A DNA stretch of 64,000 bases from Promethearchaeota archaeon (lineage in GTDB: Archaea > Asgardarchaeota > Lokiarchaeia > Sigyniarchaeales > SOKP01), in the NCBI GenBank assembly GCA_016840085.1, contig JAEOTA010000043.1, positions 1-64,000 on the forward strand, written 5' to 3'. The position numbers and the translations under genes are program-made. Each line of letters opens with the position of its first letter. Within the stretch, counting starts at the first letter, position 1. Below are positions 1-9,252 of the stretch, piece after piece. Below the pieces are notes generated by a model that made no database searches, was not told where the DNA came from, and worked only from the letters and a program-made list of their open reading frames with translations.

Positions 1-327
1 GAAGGAATTGCATCTCTTTCTAAATTAGTAAAAAAACAACTTGTAGAGTTTGATTTTCAAATTCTTGAAGGTGATGCAGTGCTAATAGATTATCATATAC
101 CGCCTAATGGTGGTGGTGGCGGTGGTGAGGAAGGTTGTTTTGGTGGTGATCCTCATTGGGATTGTGAATGGTGTGTGGTGCTTTGTGAGGTGTCCCTTGT
201 CGTCGGATGTTTTATTGGGTGCGCCCCTTATCCTCCATCATGCTTTGCATGCTTAGAAATGATGATGTTAGTGGAATTGCTACATATCGGTTGTTACGTA
301 GTATGCATACTTATTGATTGTTGTTAA
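1..327 (+). CDS. Halocin C8-like Cys-rich peptide precursor (5' partial)
   Basis: The frame is open from the first base, so the N-terminus lies outside the window; 108 residues are visible. The first 35 residues look like the end of a small folded leader domain, then comes a Pro/Gly linker with six glycines, then a hydrophobic domain with 12 cysteines that starts with DCEWC and ends in two adjacent cysteines. The order of C-x2-C, small hydrophobic stretches and later cysteines resembles the mature region of halocin C8 (CSACKYAAG...), and the decayed copy at 1339-1530 resembles it more closely. Halocin C8 is a secreted archaeal antimicrobial peptide cut from a larger precursor. The gene sits 26 bases before a four-helix membrane protein. 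Function as an antimicrobial is inference; it could also be a disulfide-rich membrane-active toxin of another class. Confidence 0.55.
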   Translation, partial: EGIASLSKLVKKQLVEFDFQILEGDAVLIDYHIPPNGGGGGGEEGCFGGDPHWDCEWCVVLCEVSLVVGCFIGCAPYPPSCFACLEMMMLVELLHIGCYVVCILIDCC

Positions 328-339
328 TGATATGATTAT

Positions 340-345
340 AAGGAG
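340..345 (+). promoter_or_regulatory. Shine-Dalgarno site AAGGAG for the 354 gene
   Basis: AAGGAG lies 8 bases before the ATG at 354. A clear ribosome binding site at an internal position suggests that the membrane protein is translated from the same message as the upstream peptide gene. Confidence 0.6.
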
Positions 346-353
346 CTGATATT

Positions 354-821
354 ATGAATGAAAAGGAAATTAATGTGAAAGAAAGGAATACTGAAGAAAA
401 GATTAAGAATTTCTGGAAAAATTTTAAAGAAAATTGGTTATGGGTTACAATCGGGATTTATATAGGTATAACATCAATAGGCTGGATCATGTATTTCAGA
501 GGGTGTTTTTCTTTAATAGAAGTAGTTCTATACACTTTCTTAGCTTCCATTCTTCTATTCAGTATCTACTATATCAGCAAATTAAAAAGCGGAACTATTT
601 TTAGAATATTATGGATACTCGGGGGAGCATTTGTTATAGGAGTATGGATATTCTTTTCCGTCAATTATATTCTTTTTGCTTCGTCTTGGGCTCCTTTTCA
701 TGAGATTGACGTCACATTGCGAAGACTTTTTACCATCTTGGTTTTTTTATTATCATATTGTGGAGCAGCATACATAATGTATAGAATAGAAAAAAAAATT
801 AAATGGAGATTTTTTTTATAA
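354..821 (+). CDS. Four-helix membrane protein partnered with Cys-rich peptide
   Basis: 155 residues with a charged N-terminus of about 25 residues and four hydrophobic segments at roughly 29-50, 53-77, 83-110 and 126-146, ending in a basic tail. It is a paralog of 1557-2063: both share FW-K-F-E-WLW near the N-terminus, a SPWAP/SSWAP motif before the last helix, and a C-terminal YIMYRI followed by KK and WR. It starts 26 bases after the stop of the Cys-rich peptide gene, the same spacing as in the second copy. A role in immunity against, or export of, the peptide is inferred from position and topology only; I do not recognise a named family. Confidence 0.8.
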   Translation: MNEKEINVKERNTEEKIKNFWKNFKENWLWVTIGIYIGITSIGWIMYFRGCFSLIEVVLYTFLASILLFSIYYISKLKSGTIFRILWILGGAFVIGVWIFFSVNYILFASSWAPFHEIDVTLRRLFTILVFLLSYCGAAYIMYRIEKKIKWRFFL

Positions 822-839
822 TCTTAGAAATTATAATTA

Positions 840-851
840 TTTTTTTTTTTT
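840..851 (+). terminator. T-tract terminator after the first peptide cassette
   Basis: A run of twelve T residues begins 18 bases after the stop of the 354-821 gene. Archaeal RNA polymerase commonly stops at such tracts. Confidence 0.45.
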
Positions 852-1338
852 ACTTGTTTTCTAAATCGAATTTAATCAATAGGAAATACCATTTGTTACT
901 CGCTTATAAGGGTTTAATAATTAGTAATAGGATTTTAGAACTTAATAATGAGATTTAGTATTTTGATATATAAAGCAAGAAAATATTTTTAAAAAATAAG
1001 AATCTTTTTATCAAGATTTAGAGTTTAAATCCCAAAATTTAAAATTATAAAAAATTGACCATTGAATTTTTTTTTGAAATATAACTTCCTAAGTCGGAGT
1101 AAACAATTTTAGCATTTAAAAAATATTTAAATAAACAGACTATTACTAGTTACTGTTAAGTCGCTGAATTTTATTTAAATATGATTAAACAAAGAAATTG
1201 GAAAAAATCTACAATAAAAAAATTTTGTTCGATATATATTCAATAAATTTTCATTTGTAAACATTGATTAAGACCATTATTTGTAATTCAAAAAGTTATT
1301 TGTCTCAGATTTCGTTTTTTAATAAATATTAAAAATAA
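852..1338. other. AT-rich spacer, no gene seen
   Basis: Every frame is broken and base composition is extremely AT-rich. It lies where the N-terminal part of the second Cys-rich peptide gene would be expected, so it may contain that part in a decayed state, but I cannot align it. Confidence 0.5.
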
Positions 1339-1530
1339 TTATTCAAAAGAAATAATCCTGAAGAAGATTGTATTACGTGTGAAATTGCTGCTGGTGTAAT
1401 TTCAATTATAATATGTTTAGCTGTAATATGGTGGGTTCCAGGTGCTGGATTGTTTTGTGTTGAGTTATTAGAGATATACCATATAACTGGAAGTACTCAT
1501 ATTACTTGTCAGATTGTTGGTTGTTGTTAA
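1339..1530 (+). pseudogene. Halocin C8-like Cys-rich domain, N-terminus lost
   Basis: The frame opens after a stop at 1336 and reads 63 residues with no start codon before the domain. It contains DCITCEIAAG, then a hydrophobic IIIC segment, GLFCVELLEIY, and a C-terminal VGCC. CITCEIAAG matches the CSACKYAAG start of halocin C8, and GLFCVELLEI parallels its GLSCLGFVEI. The C-terminus (C, five to seven residues, CC) matches the intact copy ending at 327. The stop is again 26 bases before a four-helix membrane gene. The lack of a start and upstream stops point to a decayed precursor; an assembly error upstream could give the same picture. Confidence 0.55.
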
Positions 1531-1556
1531 TGAAATTTTCGTAAATAGGTTATTGT

Positions 1557-2063
1557 ATGATTATAAAGGAAAAGAATACAAAGGAAGATAATAAAGGAAA
1601 GAATAAAAATGAAAGCCATGATAATTTTTGGAAAAGATTTAATGAAAAGTGGTTATGGTTTAATATAGGCGGTTATATCTTAGGAACAATATTATTCTGG
1701 TGGTTATTTTTTATCGGAATTATAAGCTTGATAACAACAGTTTTTTTAACAATTTTGAACCTACTAATCATACCAATGATTTATTATCTTTTCAATTATT
1801 TTAGAATGTCAAAACATCAACAACTCATTACTAAAATAGTATTAGTAGGGTTTGGTGGATTAGGATTCGGTGGTATATTGTGGTTTTTTCTCGGCTATTT
1901 CCTTATTAATTCTCCTTGGGCACCCTTACAAGATTTACCTCCTGTACTAAGAGGTAGACTTTTTCTCCTACTTCTGGTTCCATCATGTGGACTTGCAGGA
2001 TATATAATGTATAGAATAGGCAAAAAAAGAGAATGGAGACCACCTTCACATTTAACAAATTAA
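1557..2063 (+). CDS. Four-helix membrane protein, paralog of the 354 gene
   Basis: 168 residues: a lysine- and asparagine-rich head of about 25 residues, then four hydrophobic segments at roughly 32-55, 58-80, 90-118 and 131-152. The NFWK-RF-EKWLW, SPWAP and GYIMYRI motifs match the protein at 354-821. No strong ribosome binding site is visible before the ATG at 1557. Its peptide partner is decayed, yet this frame is intact, which fits an immunity-type gene kept after loss of the toxin (an orphan immunity gene). That role is inference. Confidence 0.75.
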   Translation: MIIKEKNTKEDNKGKNKNESHDNFWKRFNEKWLWFNIGGYILGTILFWWLFFIGIISLITTVFLTILNLLIIPMIYYLFNYFRMSKHQQLITKIVLVGFGGLGFGGILWFFLGYFLINSPWAPLQDLPPVLRGRLFLLLLVPSCGLAGYIMYRIGKKREWRPPSHLTN

Positions 2064-2070
2064 GTTAAAA

Positions 2071-2080
2071 TTTTTTTTTT
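2071..2080 (+). terminator. T-tract terminator after the second cassette
   Basis: Ten T residues follow four A residues 8 bases after the stop of the 1557-2063 gene. Confidence 0.4.
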
Positions 2081-2260
2081 ATTAATTTTAACAATTTCTT
2101 TTTCTTGTACTTATTCATATCATTATAATAGTAATTAATTACGTCAAAATCTTAACTTAGAATTATATCATTTAGGATATTCTTATTGACTAAATCTTCA
2201 AATTTTAAAAAATATGTTATGACTATGTGTAATTTATTAAATATTTTTTAACAGTAATAG

Positions 2261-2473
2261 AGAGAATGTTATGAGGAAGAGCAGATTGCAATAGAACAAG
2301 GTTTAGGAGCTGAATTTAAGAAAATTCGTTATAACTCAAATCATGTATTAATTTTTAATATAATAGATAATCCCATTAAAAGAAGAGGTTATTTGCTTGT
2401 CACTAAAAAAATGATGTTACTTTGGATTTGTATTGAATGTACAATTCAAGAATGCCTTAAAGAAGAATTTTAA
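2261..2473 (+). pseudogene. Gene remnant, possibly a third peptide-precursor leader
   Basis: The frame is open for 70 codons after a TAG at 2258 but lacks a start codon except methionines near its end. It reads as a plausible protein: an acidic start (EEEQIAIEQG), alternating hydrophobic strands (HVLIFNII), then LLVTKK and a C-terminal tryptophan/cysteine segment with C-x2-C spacing (ICIECTIQEC). Position next to two Cys-rich peptide cassettes suggests the leader half of a third precursor. The match is weak. The bases 2474-2830 downstream hold no gene that I can see. Confidence 0.3.
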
Positions 2474-2830
2474 ATTCCAATTCATTTGAAAGAAAAAATA
2501 AATTCGAAATATTTCTTTTTAATTATTAAGTTCAAATTAGAAACAAGGCACCTTTCATAATTTATAAATTTTATTTGTAGAAGAAAGATCGTAAAACTTG
2601 CCTTACGAAGATTCATATAAATTTTTTAAAAAAATCTTTCACTTGCTTCTCCTTTTAAAGACATTTTGTTATTGTTGTTTTATGCTTGAATTTCAAGATG
2701 AAAATCAATTTACACAGAAAAATCGATATGTTAAGAGCCCCACTCGACAAAAAAATTTTTTTTGAACTTATTCCAAAAATGGTTTTATTATATTATGACT
2801 TTACTCTCTGAATATCACTTCAACAAGCAT

Positions 2831-3439
2831 CTATACATCTGGAAATTCTAAAGATTTAGCTTTAGTAGCTCCCATCATTTGTCCCATACCACCCGATGCT
2901 TGAGTTTGAAGCTTCAAAAGTCTCTGAATTAACGTATTAAGCCCTAAAGAACATAGGAAATACCAGGCAGTAAAATTTATCCAAATTGTATTACGTGCTT
3001 CAATGAAATCTCCTATCAGTGGAACATCATTAGCATGCATGGCAGAGAGCGCTACAGGACTCCCTCCAAAAACCACGGTATTTAAAACAGAAAAAATTAT
3101 AATCATAGGAAGAAATGTAATACACGTTGGTTTTAATCTCTGCATTGCCATCCCTTGTTGCGATTTTTTAAACATCGCATCTTTTCGCTCCCATTTTTTT
3201 CTGAGTTTACTATACCGCTCTGGATCCACCTCAGCTAATTCAATAATTTTTTCTTTCTCTTCTTGATGAGCCTTGATTTGTTTTTGTTTTCTCGCTAGCT
3301 CCTCAGTATCAACTAACCATTTTGTTAATATCGTAGAAATTAATGCTGTTGTCAAGGCTAAAAGAAGCACAAAAATCATAGATCCTGGAGGAGTGCTTAT
3401 CAGATCTAAAAAATCAATATTAAAGATTAAAAATATCAT
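2831..3439 (-). CDS. EMC3/YidC-like membrane protein insertase (DUF106)
   Basis: 202 residues with three membrane segments at about 20-40, 105-125 and 152-172, and a long charged helical hairpin between the first two (about 45-95). This is the layout of archaeal DUF106 proteins, distant relatives of YidC, Oxa1, EMC3 and TMCO1 that insert membrane proteins. RLKP at about 101-104 precedes the second segment. In archaea these genes commonly lie near secY, as here (secY at 4995-6479), with one unknown gene between. The start ATG gives a short N-terminal segment before helix 1, normal for the family. Confidence 0.85.
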   Translation of the reverse strand: MIFLIFNIDFLDLISTPPGSMIFVLLLALTTALISTILTKWLVDTEELARKQKQIKAHQEEKEKIIELAEVDPERYSKLRKKWERKDAMFKKSQQGMAMQRLKPTCITFLPMIIIFSVLNTVVFGGSPVALSAMHANDVPLIGDFIEARNTIWINFTAWYFLCSLGLNTLIQRLLKLQTQASGGMGQMMGATKAKSLEFPDV

Positions 3440-3606
3440 ACTTATTCTTTAATTATATTGAAATAATTATAAATTTTTCAGATACTATCACATTGTTTTG
3501 ATCCGAAAAAACAATTAAAGCTAGATTAACTAATTAAAGATATATTAGGTATGGACTTTCAGACAGCTAGAAAATTTTATCTTTCTAGGATCTTATAATT
3601 AAATAT

Positions 3607-4785
3607 TTATTTCTTAGTTTTTTTTTTCATTTCTTCAATACATGTAATTAATATTTTCATTAGTTTTTCCTTTTCTATCAGTCTGTTTTTTTGTATGTAC
3701 AGTAGAACTTTTTGGATTATAACTAAGAATGAATAATCTAAATAATCTTCTGATTTTGATTTTAATATCCAAGAGTTGACTTCTCTCATTTTTTTGATTT
3801 TATTGGCTGTATTGATAATTAAATGAACAAATTCAGGCATTAGGAGGTATTTATTGTCTTCATTTAGCGATGTATTTTCATGTAGAATAAGTTCGCCACA
3901 TGTGTTATATTCAAGTATTTCTTCACTAAGTTCAGAACATTTTAGAATACAATCTAGAAGTACCATTTCAGCAGGTAAATTTTCCTCATGAATGTTAATT
4001 CTTCTATTAAATTCGAGAATAAATTGGGTTTTTAGATTAGGTCTATTGGTTAAGATTTCTGTTAAGATTGGATCGATGATTTCTCTAAAGAAAACCTTGT
4101 TATACCTTGAATAATATTGATCAAGATAAACTTCATAATTCAATTCTGAGATGGAAGGCAATTGCACATTGAAAGTATTGAATAATTCTTTAATGATTGC
4201 TTCATTAATCATAGAAATGGGAATATTTAGTTTATTTTTAACAATGTTCCAGATGTATTGGTAAAAATCATTCTCCATTCTATCAGCTTGGTACTGATAT
4301 AAATAGAATATACGCAAGTCATCTAATTTTATTCTCTTTGCTAAATCTATATCAATTTCCACCATATCCAATAGTTCTAAATAAATCTCATAGATATCCT
4401 TAAAAAAATCGTTGAAATCTACGTCTATAAGCTTCTCTAGTATTGATTTATTGTTAATAAGTTTATAGTATATATTTCTTGCTTCTTCATCCCCAAAATA
4501 AGCAAGCTCATGAAGAAGAGGAAATGCAAAAATAAAATTATTAAGATTAATGTCATAATCATTTTCATACCAAGATCTCAGTCTTTCAATAGTGGAATCG
4601 AATTCACTTCCCCTACGTGTATATTCCATTAATTCTAATTCATTAACACAAATTAAAGTATATTTATTTACTATTTTGACCGAAAGTAAATGGTTGATAT
4701 AATACTCTTTGGTAACTTCTCTGTTCCCTATTTCCCTCTTTCTTAATCCTGTTGTTCCTAAATACTTAAATTCGTTAAAGTCCAT
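3607..4785 (-). CDS. Uncharacterised 392-residue protein beside secY
   Basis: I do not recognise this family. It is a soluble-looking, acidic protein with no membrane segment or signal peptide, no cysteine clusters and many predicted helices. It lies on the same strand between the EMC3-like insertase gene (2831-3439) and secY (4995-6479), with gaps of 167 and 209 bases, so it probably has its own promoter. The start ATG at 4785 is the only good one. A role linked to membrane insertion is possible from position but nothing in the sequence proves it. Confidence 0.7.
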   Translation of the reverse strand: MDFNEFKYLGTTGLRKREIGNREVTKEYYINHLLSVKIVNKYTLICVNELELMEYTRRGSEFDSTIERLRSWYENDYDINLNNFIFAFPLLHELAYFGDEEARNIYYKLINNKSILEKLIDVDFNDFFKDIYEIYLELLDMVEIDIDLAKRIKLDDLRIFYLYQYQADRMENDFYQYIWNIVKNKLNIPISMINEAIIKELFNTFNVQLPSISELNYEVYLDQYYSRYNKVFFREIIDPILTEILTNRPNLKTQFILEFNRRINIHEENLPAEMVLLDCILKCSELSEEILEYNTCGELILHENTSLNEDNKYLLMPEFVHLIINTANKIKKMREVNSWILKSKSEDYLDYSFLVIIQKVLLYIQKNRLIEKEKLMKILITCIEEMKKKTKK

Positions 4786-4994
4786 GTAATTTCTTCAGAA
4801 TTTTATGTTTTTGGTTATTTGAATCTACTGGTTATTATTATATAATAAGTTAATTCAGTAATTTAAATTAATTTAGCCTGAACAATTTTAGAATTCTATA
4901 GTATTAGAAAATATTATAAGTTTTTATTTTTAAAGACTAAATCTTTTCTCTGTTCGGGAGCTAATCCAGGATACCATTATCTAAGAGGAGCGCA

Positions 4995-6479
4995 CTAATC
5001 CATTCCAAGAAAGCCTCTTAGGCCGGGGTATTGTTGCGCAGCGAACTCTTTACTGATGGTTTCAGCATATGAATGAATAATTCCAATCGATATTAATAAA
5101 CCCGTTCCGCTTGTTAATGCACCTAAACTATCTGCAAAGAAGCTTAACACAGCAATAATGATCCCGTTTAATATTATCAGCGTTGGGATATATCTTTTCA
5201 ATATTCTTTCTATGATTTTCTCAGAGCTTCTAAACCCTGGTACCTGCATTTTTGAGTCAATTATTTGCCCTGCTATATCTCTTGGGCTTAAACCACTTAC
5301 TTCGACCCAAACACGGCCGAGCATTATGCATAGGACTATAAAAATCATTAAATATATAACAGCTCTACCAGGATCTCCTAATAACTGTTCTATACCCAAT
5401 GGAGGGGTAAGTAAATATATCAAACCGCCCGTTGGTATCAGTTGCCCTCCCATACCTTCTCCAGCTGATTGCGATTCAAACACCCCAATTAAATTGAGCC
5501 AGAAATCAGGGATAAGCCCACCGTTAGTTGCACGCAAGGCGGCGTCAGGACCAGCAAGTAATTGCCCGAAGAATAGAAAATTTGCATATAGAGCATTGAC
5601 TAATATCACAGGAATATTCGAAACGTACAGGAGTTTCATTGGATATTTTCCCTTAAATCCTCTATACCCACGATATGCAAGCGGAATTTCGATCCGTGTT
5701 GATTCAAACCAAATAACTACAAATAAAATAATAACAGTAGTAAATAAACCTAGCAGCGATGGAAGCCGTTGTCTCAAAAATAATGTGCCTAAATGTGTGT
5801 CAGGTTTATCATCAAATAAAACAGAAAAGAAGGCGATAATAATTCCACGTGGAACTCCATCTTCAGCTTGAATAAAACTGAAACTATTCCAAAAAATTTG
5901 ACCTGCAACACCCGCAGCTATAAATAATGAAACTCCACTCCCAAGCCCCCAACCTTTTTGAAGTAATTCATCAAGAAGGATAATTACTATACCAGCGAAA
6001 AGTAATTGCACAAATATGAATACAGCATCTAGAATCCCTATTCCTTCCGCACCTCCTAACCGACCAAATGCACCACCTACTAAATATGCTAAAGCATTGA
6101 AAATGGTTAAAAAAACTGCCAATACCTTCTGGGCTCCACTGAACATAGCTCTATCATAAGGATCTGCCATATTTACATTTATGATCTTTGACCCTAAAAG
6201 TAATTGCATAATAAGGCCTGCTGTTACAATTGGTCCTATACCGAGCTCTGTAAGCGTTCCTCTCTGGCTTGCTAGAATTACCCTTAACCAATAAAAATAA
6301 TCTGTTGATTGCTCAAGCTGAACACCATATAGAGGAATGTTAGACATAATTAAGTAGATTATAAGGACAACAGCGGTCCAAATGAACTTTTCTTTGAAAG
6401 AAACTTCCCGCTGTGGCTGTTTTATTTCTGGCATTGCCCGAACAAAAGGAGAAAAGAACTTAAGAAATCTTCCGGCCAT
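4995..6479 (-). CDS. secY: Preprotein translocase subunit SecY (Sec61 alpha)
   Basis: 494 residues with about ten membrane segments, the usual size for archaeal SecY. The N-terminal amphipathic stretch before helix 1, the plug-region glycines after it, and the conserved cytosolic loop with RGYRGFKGKYP near residue 270 are visible, as is the SGLSPRDIAGQ region near 400. It forms the protein-conducting channel with SecE and SecG. Here it is separated from the usual large ribosomal operon and lies just upstream of the L12-L10-L1-L11 block on the same strand. Confidence 0.97.
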   Translation of the reverse strand: MAGRFLKFFSPFVRAMPEIKQPQREVSFKEKFIWTAVVLIIYLIMSNIPLYGVQLEQSTDYFYWLRVILASQRGTLTELGIGPIVTAGLIMQLLLGSKIINVNMADPYDRAMFSGAQKVLAVFLTIFNALAYLVGGAFGRLGGAEGIGILDAVFIFVQLLFAGIVIILLDELLQKGWGLGSGVSLFIAAGVAGQIFWNSFSFIQAEDGVPRGIIIAFFSVLFDDKPDTHLGTLFLRQRLPSLLGLFTTVIILFVVIWFESTRIEIPLAYRGYRGFKGKYPMKLLYVSNIPVILVNALYANFLFFGQLLAGPDAALRATNGGLIPDFWLNLIGVFESQSAGEGMGGQLIPTGGLIYLLTPPLGIEQLLGDPGRAVIYLMIFIVLCIMLGRVWVEVSGLSPRDIAGQIIDSKMQVPGFRSSEKIIERILKRYIPTLIILNGIIIAVLSFFADSLGALTSGTGLLISIGIIHSYAETISKEFAAQQYPGLRGFLGMD

Positions 6480-6767
6480 AATTGATCAGTAGCGTCAGTT
6501 TTATTTAGTTATTTATTATAGATGTATCAATTTTATAAAATAAAATCTGAAAATTGAAATGTAATCTATAAAAAATTGAATTTTAAAAAAAGTTTTTGAT
6601 TTAAGTATTTATTTCAAACGATTAAGATTTTAGCAGTTAATCTAGAATAGTTTTTTATAAAAAAGATTAAAAAAATATTCAAAATGATAATTGCTTTATT
6701 GCTACTAGAAAAATTAATTAATTCCATTAAATCTTCAAGAATTAATCCAGTATCATGGTTAGAGCAA

Positions 6768-7058
6768 TTAAAAGAGTGATCCAATACCTGTGGGCTCTTC
6801 TTCAACCTCTTCCTCTTCCTTCTTCTTTTTTTCCTCCTTTTTTCCTGCTTTACCTCCAGCAGGAGCAGCAGCTACCGGCATAGCACTAGCAGATTTTACA
6901 ATTTCATCGATATCTGCCCCTTTTAAACCAGTAATTAGCTTAGCGATTTGATCTTTATCAACTTTTGCACCTGCGGCAGTCAAAACTTTCTCTACATTTG
7001 TTGCGCTAATTTTTCCCCCAACTTTATGGAGTAATAATGCTGCATAAATACTTTCCAT
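6768..7058 (-). CDS. rpl12: Ribosomal protein P1/L12, archaeal stalk
   Basis: 96 residues: N-terminal helical dimerisation domain beginning MESIYAALLLHKVG, an alanine- and glycine-rich hinge, a charged K/E stretch and the C-terminal GIGSLF tail that binds translation factors. It is the last gene of the L11-L1-L10-L12 block, 74 bases after L10, and L10 carries a matching GIGGLFG tail. Confidence 0.96.
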   Translation of the reverse strand: MESIYAALLLHKVGGKISATNVEKVLTAAGAKVDKDQIAKLITGLKGADIDEIVKSASAMPVAAAPAGGKAGKKEEKKKKEEEEVEEEPTGIGSLF

Positions 7059-7132
7059 ATTATTTTACCTCTTTTTTATTTTTTTATTATTATATTGTTA
7101 ATTTTAATTGAAATTCAAAAAAATCTTATTTT

Positions 7133-8035
7133 TTATCCAAATAAACCTCCAATCCCCACTTCTTCATCGATCTCTTCTTCAGACTCCTTTTCATCAACTT
7201 TTACATCTTCTTCTACAGGGGCTTTTATTCCTTCTCCAAAGATTACAGTATTCATAATATTAAATTCAGATACAGCTTTACGAATATATTCTTCTTTCAT
7301 CTCTTCCAAATAAAACGGCATTTCAAAAAGAATTCCAAGAGCTTGCCTGTAGGCTGTTGCAAAATCAGTTTTAAATTGTTCCATATCCATGTATAGAATT
7401 TCTTCAGGAATTATTTCCCCATCACTCCATGCAAAATGGATCTTAATCAATGACTGTATTGGAGCAATTCCTAATTTCTTCAATACTGCTGCTTGTTTAA
7501 CGTTAACAAAATCACCTGTTTTATGAGTCCTAGTATTTTCTCTTATCCATATTGTATCATTTTGAATTCTTGTTGGTAATCGTAAGATCATATTCAATTC
7601 ACTTATGACTTGTCCTGTTGGCAAACCTGTATCACCTGCGGGTACCCAAATGTCTACTGGTGTAATTTCATTTGGTTTTGCTGCAACCATCCATTCATTT
7701 TCGAGAAAAACCTTTTTTAGATCAAATAAATCAAAATTACTAAATACTAGACTTGATTGACCAGGGATGTGCGTTGCTAATTCATCCAAATTTGACTTTT
7801 TTGATTCCTTTTTAAATTGCTCTATTGCTCGAAGTTGAAGAGATTTTTTTGACATTCTAAATACTGCTTCTCCTCTTAAAAGTTTACGCATAGATTGAAT
7901 TTGCTGATCTTGAATGTGAGCGACTTCGATTACAGCAACATTTTTATAATTTTTAAATAAATCCACTAGATGTTCAATTTCATCCAATTTCCATTGTGGT
8001 ATATGTTTTTTTTTAATCAACTTCTTACACCTCAA
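7133..8035 (-). CDS. rplP0: Ribosomal protein uL10 (P0), stalk base
   Basis: 300 residues. The N-terminal rRNA-binding domain has the family pattern (PQWK...E...L..LF..YK..AVIEV). The central archaeal P0 insertion and the helical spine that binds L12 dimers follow, then an acidic C-terminal tail ending GIGGLFG. The start overlaps the end of L1 by 11 bases, so the two are translationally coupled. Confidence 0.96.
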   Translation of the reverse strand: MRCKKLIKKKHIPQWKLDEIEHLVDLFKNYKNVAVIEVAHIQDQQIQSMRKLLRGEAVFRMSKKSLQLRAIEQFKKESKKSNLDELATHIPGQSSLVFSNFDLFDLKKVFLENEWMVAAKPNEITPVDIWVPAGDTGLPTGQVISELNMILRLPTRIQNDTIWIRENTRTHKTGDFVNVKQAAVLKKLGIAPIQSLIKIHFAWSDGEIIPEEILYMDMEQFKTDFATAYRQALGILFEMPFYLEEMKEEYIRKAVSEFNIMNTVIFGEGIKAPVEEDVKVDEKESEEEIDEEVGIGGLFG

Positions 8036-8765
8036 CTGTTTTTAGAAAATCTTCAGTAACTTTTACTGGTTTCCCCATTGTAGATTTTAAATACATAGAT
8101 TTGAAATTATTAAACTTATGTGGCATTTGATCTGCAATGAAATCAACAATTGTTTTCATATTTTCAAATAATTTATCAATTTCCATTGATTTTTTCCCTA
8201 ATTTTACAAAAATGATTGGTTGTTTTTTCATTTGAATACTAACCACCTTTTTGTATCTCTCAAAAGCAACCTTTAAATCATCTGGATTAGAGATGATTCC
8301 ATATCCAGAAGGAAATGGTTTAGGCATTTTCCCTAGAGGACCAAGAAATCTTGCTAAGTATCGTGCAACATCTCTCATCATTTTGTCTTCAACGATGAAA
8401 AAATCATATTTTTTAGCGAACTTTTTTTTCCTCTTCTTTTCTTCGTTATTTAATTTAATCAATCCATCAGAATCGAGTATATCAACACCTAATTTCTTAG
8501 CTTCAAGTAATATATCATCTGAAGCAATTATACATATATTAGGTTTATCTTTACCAATTATTTCATTAGTTAAAATAATTTCCTTATCAATTCTATTCTT
8601 GGGATCATTTAAATTAATGTCTTTTACATTAATAATAAGGTCGATTGATTCGTCAAACTTTCTTACTTTTTCTTTAAAGCCTTCTCGTTTAATTACTGAA
8701 AAATCTATTGCTGCATTTAATGATTTTTTTAATAATTTATCATCTACTTTCAGTTTACAATTCAC
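8025..8765 (-). CDS. rpl1: Ribosomal protein uL1
   Basis: 246 residues. The middle part has the L1 signature: DVARYLARFLGPLGKMPKPFP followed by a VK-like RNA-binding loop. It lies between L11 and L10 with 11-base overlaps on both sides. In other archaea L1 represses its own operon by binding the mRNA; no L1-like RNA site was identified here. Confidence 0.96.
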   Translation of the reverse strand: MNCKLKVDDKLLKKSLNAAIDFSVIKREGFKEKVRKFDESIDLIINVKDINLNDPKNRIDKEIILTNEIIGKDKPNICIIASDDILLEAKKLGVDILDSDGLIKLNNEEKKRKKKFAKKYDFFIVEDKMMRDVARYLARFLGPLGKMPKPFPSGYGIISNPDDLKVAFERYKKVVSIQMKKQPIIFVKLGKKSMEIDKLFENMKTIVDFIADQMPHKFNNFKSMYLKSTMGKPVKVTEDFLKTVEV

Positions 8766-9252
8766 CCTTTACTTTTTCATCATACTCTCCATTATTTATT
8801 CCTTTTTGGATAATCTTCGGGTCTTCTCCCTCTACAGTTAATCCAATAGATAAAGCAGTTCCAAGAACTGATTTTACCGCAGCTTTATAAGTATTTTCTA
8901 AAAATATATCCTTTTTAGCATCTACAACAGCAAGAATCTGATCAAGAGTTAAATTGCCAATCTTCTCATCAGAACATGCGGAACTCCCTTTTTCAACTCC
9001 CGCTTCTTTAAGTAATAAGGACGCAGTAGAAGGTGTTTCAATAAATATCTCAAATTGTTTAGTTTCTGGATCACATTCAATCCTTACAGGAACGGTTAAT
9101 CCCTTAAATACCATTGTTTGCTCATTTATCTCATCTACTACATCTTTAATATTAATTCCAGTAGGACCAACTGTTGGACCAATTGGAGGTCCACCGCTAG
9201 CGCTTCCTCCAGTCACTAATGCTTTTACGATAACTTTCCCTTTTTCACTCAT
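8755..9252 (-). CDS. rpl11: Ribosomal protein uL11
   Basis: 165 residues. The N-terminal domain has GGSASGGPPIGPTVGPTGIN with the proline-rich linker, and the C-terminal rRNA-binding domain follows. It is the first gene of the block; archaea often have SecE and NusG/Spt5 genes directly upstream, but none lies within this window. Confidence 0.96.
   Translation of the reverse strand: MSEKGKVIVKALVTGGSASGGPPIGPTVGPTGINIKDVVDEINEQTMVFKGLTVPVRIECDPETKQFEIFIETPSTASLLLKEAGVEKGSSACSDEKIGNLTLDQILAVVDAKKDIFLENTYKAAVKSVLGTALSIGLTVEGEDPKIIQKGINNGEYDEKVKGEL

Noticed and set aside
6614..6805. 63-codon open frame on the minus strand near L12
   Set aside because: It overlaps the L12 gene end, is AT-rich and has no recognisable domain; L12 explains the region.
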